Assembly (NCBI GenBank): GCA_028023455.1
Contig: JAQFVV010006623.1
Span: 461,501-525,500, forward strand
Reading direction: 5' to 3'
Length of the DNA: 64,000 bases
Source: Epiperipatus broadwayi
Taxonomy: Eukaryota; Onychophora; Udeonychophora; Euonychophora; Peripatidae
Position numbers and translations under genes: made by a program. Positions 58,981-64,000 of this stretch are shown here, piece by piece (within the stretch, counting starts at the first letter, position 1; the number at the start of each line of letters is the position of its first letter). The notes beneath the pieces were generated by a model, which was given only the letters and a program-made list of their open reading frames with translations, was not told the origin of the DNA and did no database searches.

Positions 58981-60815
58981 ATTGACTAGTTTAGCTTTAT
59001 GCTTGTAATGTTTACATATGTATTATATATAATTTCATAAATACATTTTATTACAACAATAAAGCAAATGATTACAAAATAAATATTAAATGAAATTCAA
59101 TAAACTGTTGTATATTTTTTATTTTAAAAAATCTTATACTGAAAAAAATAATAATTAATATTTGCTAGAAATTAACAAAATAAAACATTAGTGAGAGGGG
59201 GGATACTCTGGTTTTTCATCCCTCTGAATATGATTATGTGGCTGGGTAAAGAAATGCTACCATTAATACATTTTTAAATCTGAAACTATTTGTCTTAAAA
59301 ATAGAACTCTTAAAAAGATTGTTAAAAGAAATCGTTATTTTTTTAATTGTTTTAAACGAGTGTTTCTTTTTTGCTGCTAGCATGTGGTCAGACGAAAAAA
59401 TTTTTGCAAGTGATAAAATGCTTTAAAATCTCTTCTGTAATTATTGTCATTCCGGTCGCAGAGATGTTAATTGATGCACTTATCTGTCCAAAAACTTAAT
59501 TTACAGCTGAATGAAGAGTTGATTGAAATGTTCTTCACTCAAGGATAAGCCCTAATAGAAACTAAAGGCTTTAGTATCATCATCTTTTTGGTTTAATAAC
59601 ATTAAAAATATCTATCTCACGTTCTATTTTTGTCTTGGTAGATTTTCTATTATTGCTTCATGCTATAGCTTTTCTTTTTTATATATATTTTTCTAATTTA
59701 GTCTTTTAATAGATATATTTTTATTTTTAAAATGACAGAAACTATTTTATATTTAATATGATTCAAAGAGAAAAAAATAAAACGATAATGGAAAACATTG
59801 AAATTCAAACAAGGCAAAATTAAATGATTTCATTGATTTTTTAAATACTGGAAGTGTAGAATAAATAACTATATATTAATAATTGAAATGCATACGATAT
59901 GAGTAATTTTTTTTTTGTTATGTTTTTATATTATCTGGGGTGCTGTGTTTTGTTTTGTTTTTGTGTAAAAGCTGCTCCAATCACATAGTATAACCACATG
60001 ATCATCATTAGTAAACACATTGCTTTCCATAAAATCATTAATAAAAGCAATAACAATAGTATTGAGTTTGCAACAAGTTGTTTTATTTGGTTCTACAGAA
60101 ATCTAATAAAATAAAATAACATGAGAAATCAAGCTTAATGATGATTAAAATATATTTAATAGTACTTAAGAGTCTTCAACTCTAAAAAAGTATTTGGTCT
60201 TTTATTTGGGCACCATTACCTGTGATTTTTAGTTCGAGATCTGACAATTTTAACCTCTTACCTGGCTCTTATAAGAGCTTTTAATATTTTGCTTCAGCTT
60301 TAACAAGAACCCTTTTTTTATGTAATTTTTTTACTTTCACTTTGGAAAGAGCTTTTAACTTATATTTCAGAAGAGTGAAGACCGGTTGAGCCACTAACAT
60401 TAATGAAGTAGTGGTAATAAATCAAATGAATGAGTGATCACAATTTACATACAATTAAAGTATCTGAAATTACATGTGGAATGGAATGTTGTAAAACTTT
60501 TTTATTATCAATAAGTTATAATCACATGAATTATTTATCGGTAATATTAAATTTTTTTAAGTGGTTTTAAAACATTAGCTGCAGTAACCGATAACTGAAT
60601 GATGCATCTTTCTCATTGCTTGCAGAATATTTAGACAAAATAATGGATCATTTATTGCAATTTAGGACTTCTTTCTTTTTAATCTCATAAACATAGCATC
60701 TAGATAGATGTTACTTTAAACCTTGAGTTCATTAATAACTAGCTTTTTTCAGATGTATGATAAATTCACTTAAAGAAATTGAATGTCCTTGATAAATAAT
60801 ATTTATGAAGTCTAA
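58981..60815. other. AT-rich spacer
   Basis: A polyadenylation-like aataaagc occurs near 59062, just past the PLE-B right end. Two acceptor-like tracts (ttttgctgctag near 59374, cattgcttgcag near 60625) have no supporting exon structure. Nothing else recognised. Confidence 0.5.
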
Positions 60816-61335
60816 ATTTTCAATATACTACTCTCACACAAGATAAAGCTTGTTTTCTGTTTATTTTTAACACCTTGTGGGTAGAAAACAGACCCTTTCT
60901 TGTTTGAGAGTGGAGTGTTGAAAATTACATTATAGAAATATTATTTATTAAATGGATAATCTCTAGTCTAATGAATGACTAATAAAAATTATTAATATAC
61001 TTCCTTGCTTATGTTAAAGTTGTGAGCACAGGTTGTTTGACACATCAATTAAACAGTAGTAATTCCCCATCTATATATTGAACAATGAAAGATATGTGTA
61101 AGAGAATGTAATCTGGGTCACCTGATGAGTGTGGTTCAAAATAAAATGAGCTTCTTGGGGATCACACATCTTATATGTCTTTGATCATATGATTATGATC
61201 GTACCTCTGCACAAGGTATTAAAAGTGGATAGAAACTAGCTACCATGTGTGAGAGCGTAGTGAAAATTGCACTACAGAAATATATTCATTAAATGGATAA
61301 TCTGATGATATGACTAATAAAAATTATGAATGTCT
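60816..61335. repeat. Foldback plus direct copy of its end (three-copy plan again)
   Basis: 60816-60860 pairs with 60886-60927 (cactctcaaac-type end; gttttctg with gaaaacag next to the loop). The end unit, gagagtggagtgttgaaaat with aaatggataatct and gactaataaaaattat downstream, recurs directly at 61246-61335. One inverted and two direct copies of one unit allow alternative pairings, as in the repeats at 0.4, 9.1, 44.6 and 63.1 kb. Non-coding. Confidence 0.7.
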
Positions 61336-62230
61336 TTGATTTTTGTATTTTTAATTTTGAACTAACTTCCAATTTCTTCACTTATATTCATAGCGGATTA
61401 TAAACTATCGTTTAAAAAATTAATTAGTTTATTGTATACTCTATATAATTCAAGTAATGTCCATGTCACTTTTTAGTTAATGCAGTCTAAAATCATCTGA
61501 AAAATAACAAAGTGCAATAAAAGTTGAATACTTTGCTTTTGACTTTAATTGCAATGGATGAAATGATAATATCCACTGTTTGGTACTTTTACTTTTTAGT
61601 TCTGATACTTTTGGTGCTTAAACTTCTTATGAACTCCTAAGCAATAAAGCCATTTAGTTATTTACTTACTTTAGTTTTTAGTAGATTTAGTTTGTTCAAC
61701 TACCAAATCTTTCTTATCTAAATGAGCATTTAACCATTCATACAATATGTTCATTAAAATTTTGCTTAAAATGTTATTAGTGAATGAATTGCAAGGATTT
61801 TCCTACTACTTAGGTGCTCCTTTCTATATGTTGAACAAAATGTGACTTTCTTGAATTGAACCATCTTTGTTATATTTGATTATTTATCCCAAATATTCTG
61901 TTATTTCAAGATTTTCTAAGTCTTTTTCAATTTATTCATTGCTTTTTAAAGTTTAAGTAAAATATCAAATTTCAATAACAATTTTTTTTATCTAATGTTT
62001 TTCTTTAAATCTTTTTTTATTTTTATTGTTTTTTATTTTGACTTCTGAAATGGAAAATAATATGCAAGTTTAATACCATTAATTCAGCAAATAATAGTTT
62101 AAAAGTAGATTTTAATGCAAGTCATTAGTTTTAAGAGGGCCTTTTAACATAATCAGTGACAGTATTTATTATTTTAGGATGAATTGCAATTTACTTAAAT
62201 AGTGTTGATTGCTTTTATGAATATACATAT
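61336..62230. other. AT-rich spacer
   Basis: No supportable feature. Confidence 0.6.
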
Positions 62231-62235
62231 TGTAA

Positions 62236-63000
62236 TAATAAAAAAAGGAGAGTATTGAAAGGGGCTTTGTTACATGCCCAAATTTGAGATGCCAAATTTA
62301 TAATGAAAGAAAAATGAACAAGATAAAAGAAGAGGTTCTAATTATATGCCCTAGTTCTGAATGCCAAATCTGCATTTGTAGAAAAGTGAGAACATGCAAT
62401 GCCGCAAGTTTTTAAGCAAACTAAATCTGTAGCAGTACAAAATAAGACAAGCTTTAGTCAATCTATTTATTATAATAAAATACCAACATATATGAATACT
62501 AAAGTCCATAATGAAATAAATTGATCATATGAGAATGTTGTCTTTTATATACCCTATGAATTATATAAAGTTAAAATCTATAATAGTATTAATTGTACAA
62601 TACTAATGTGTAATAATGTAAATAGGCTAACTAAAATTAATAGTGTTATACAAGTTAAGTAAACTAGATCTTTGATGGAATAAAATGAGCAATGGTTAAG
62701 AAAAGTCTATTAATAAAATAATCCAAACCTATATTGGAATAATGTTTTAAAATTTATTAATAATATTTATATACTAAATAAATATCAACCTGATTTGATC
62801 CAATATTGTCTACACAATGTAAAATAATGTATTTGAAAATTATGACAGATATATAAGTTAATAGTTTATAATGACATTCATTCATAAATAACCCTTTTAT
62901 TACTATATGGTATTCAAAAATGAATAAAGGTATTAAGCTTGATAATTATATAAAATTTTATTGTAATAATTTATTAATTAGATTTTATACCAATGGTTGT
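62236..63000 (+). pseudogene. Decayed unknown frame with cysteine-rich start
   Basis: From about 62242 a plus-strand frame gives TCPNLRC, then LIICPSSECQICICRKVRTCN before a stop near 62414 (split here as CPSSEC, QICICRKVRTCN). Further stop-poor pieces follow in shifting frames: KSVAVQNKTSFSQSIYYNK, FYIPYELYKVKIYNS, LMCNNVNRLTKINSVIQVK. The cysteine block resembles the ghost frame at 36.6 kb (CRICGGRKTRCN). I do not recognise the family. A TE-derived protein remnant is likely; confidence is low because no catalytic motif is visible. Confidence 0.35.
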
Positions 63001-63117
63001 TCATAAAACATTAAACTCACTTTTAATCACTATTGAACTTTAGTACAATAGTAAATTTATGTTATTCACTAATTAGAGTTTATATGTTTATATTTGCAAT
63101 GATATTTTTAATTATGC

Positions 63118-64000
63118 TACTAAACATCACATGATTGCCATTTCTTATGCTTGCTCATAATTGTTATTAAAACAGGAAAAACTCTTCATACAGTAGTACT
63201 ACTCAGTGCAAGCCAGAGTAATTAATGGATTCCAGGAGGTTGTGCATAAAATCCCTATCAAATGCCTACTCATCCAATATCCCAGACTATTTTCTAGCTT
63301 GTAGCATTCATCAATGAGGAGCATTTGATCTGAGAGCACTGCATCTAGATCTTAAGATCTAACACAACCCTCCAGCCACCACCTTTTATGTCTACTTAAC
63401 TCCAAAACTATGAGAATAAAATTGAAAACACAATAATATTTTCAATCCAAGCTCATTAGCTTATATGGCCACAAGCTAGAAACTAGTCTGGGGATATTGA
63501 ATAAATAGGCAGTAGATAGAGATTTTGTGCACAAGCCTTCTGGCATACATTGATTACTCTGGCTTGCACTTAGTGCACTACTGTATGGAGAGTTTTGCCT
63601 GTTTTAATAACAGTTATGATCATCATAAGAAATGGTGATCATGTGATGTTTAGTGGTTTAATATCAATCCTGCCTAATAGGATATGGGTGGCTATGGTTA
63701 TTAAAGCACCAAAGATACCAAAATGCCTGGGTACTGAACTGAATTCAGACCTATATAACTATATAAGCTAATGAGCTTGGATTAAAAATATCATTGTGCT
63801 TTCAATTTTATTCTCATAGTTTTGTAGTTAAGTAATAAAAGATGGCTGCTGGAGGGTTGTATTAGATCCTAAGATCTAGATGCATGGCTATCAGATCCAT
63901 GGCTCCTCACTGATGAACACTGCAAGTGGATGAGTAGACAATAGATAGGGATTTTATGCACAAGCCTCCTGCCATCCATTGATTACTCTGACTTGCACTG
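63118..64000. repeat. R2 foldback, copy b, cut by the window end
   Basis: Left arm 63118-63460. Its outer part pairs with 63468-63655 (outermost aaacatcacatgat and its inverse atcatgtgatgttt) and its inner part pairs with about 63770-64000, which runs off the window. The two right segments are both in the same orientation and overlap in content, so the left arm has two alternative partners. 63656-63770 matches the loop of R2 copy a (ctggcta-type gtggctatggttattaaagc) in inverted orientation. Non-coding. Confidence 0.8.

Noticed and set aside
60590-60690. Possible exon after cattgcttgcag
   Set aside because: The frame that follows is about 20 codons before a stop, with no donor and no similarity to anything I recognise.
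1-64000. CRISPR arrays, rRNA genes, bacterial-type operons or riboswitches
   Set aside because: None seen; composition, microsatellites and retroelements all indicate eukaryotic nuclear DNA.

Overview
This window is AT-rich (by eye about three quarters A+T), low-gene-density DNA from a eukaryote. The repeat complement is animal-like: Penelope-like elements (PLEs) with a GIY-YIG endonuclease, an RTE-type LINE, remnants of two other LINE types, a decayed Ty3/gypsy element, tRNA-derived SINE-like repeats, and many long foldback repeats and microsatellites. I infer an invertebrate metazoan with an AT-rich genome; the sequence alone does not let me name the species. I found no host protein-coding gene, rRNA, functional tRNA or CRISPR array that I can support. 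Almost every readable reading frame belongs to a transposable element (TE), usually broken.

Layout. 0-4.4 kb: AT-rich spacer with two nested inverted repeats (212-394, 430-955), a GGATTA-rich stretch (2448-2698) and a 310-bp ATT microsatellite. 4.5-6.5 kb: PLE-A, two PLE 3' ends head-to-head between (TA)n tracts, one retaining an open frame from the RT YVDD motif to the GIY-YIG domain. 9.1-10.2 kb: two foldbacks, one with arms that look identical. 13.8-17.2 kb: decayed Ty3/gypsy element on the minus strand whose RT is cut by an R1 repeat array. 22.4-22.9 kb: foldback. 28.2-29.8 kb: LINE 3' part, minus strand. 31.0, 31.8 and 46.6-47.2 kb: R3, a palindromic tRNA-SINE-like family. 39.0-43.9 kb: long decayed LINE, plus strand. 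44.5-45.3 and 63.1-64.0 kb: R2 foldbacks, the second leaving the window. 50.5-51.3 kb: CpG-retaining segment, then 51.7-53.4 kb: a LINE gag plus the start of its endonuclease. 53.8-59.0 kb: PLE-B, a 5.2-kb palindrome of two PLE copies; the left arm holds an R1 composite with a 14-bp target duplication and the right arm holds an RTE LINE that carries its own 135-bp insertion. Each arm preserves the other's empty site.

The main theme is palindromy. About a dozen long inverted repeats from at least six unrelated families lie in 64 kb. Several share a plan in which a terminal unit occurs three times, so that one copy can pair with either of two partners. This may reflect a host- or machinery-level tendency to make inverted dimers, and the transcripts would be strong double-stranded RNA sources. 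That is an inference; the repeats themselves are visible in the sequence.
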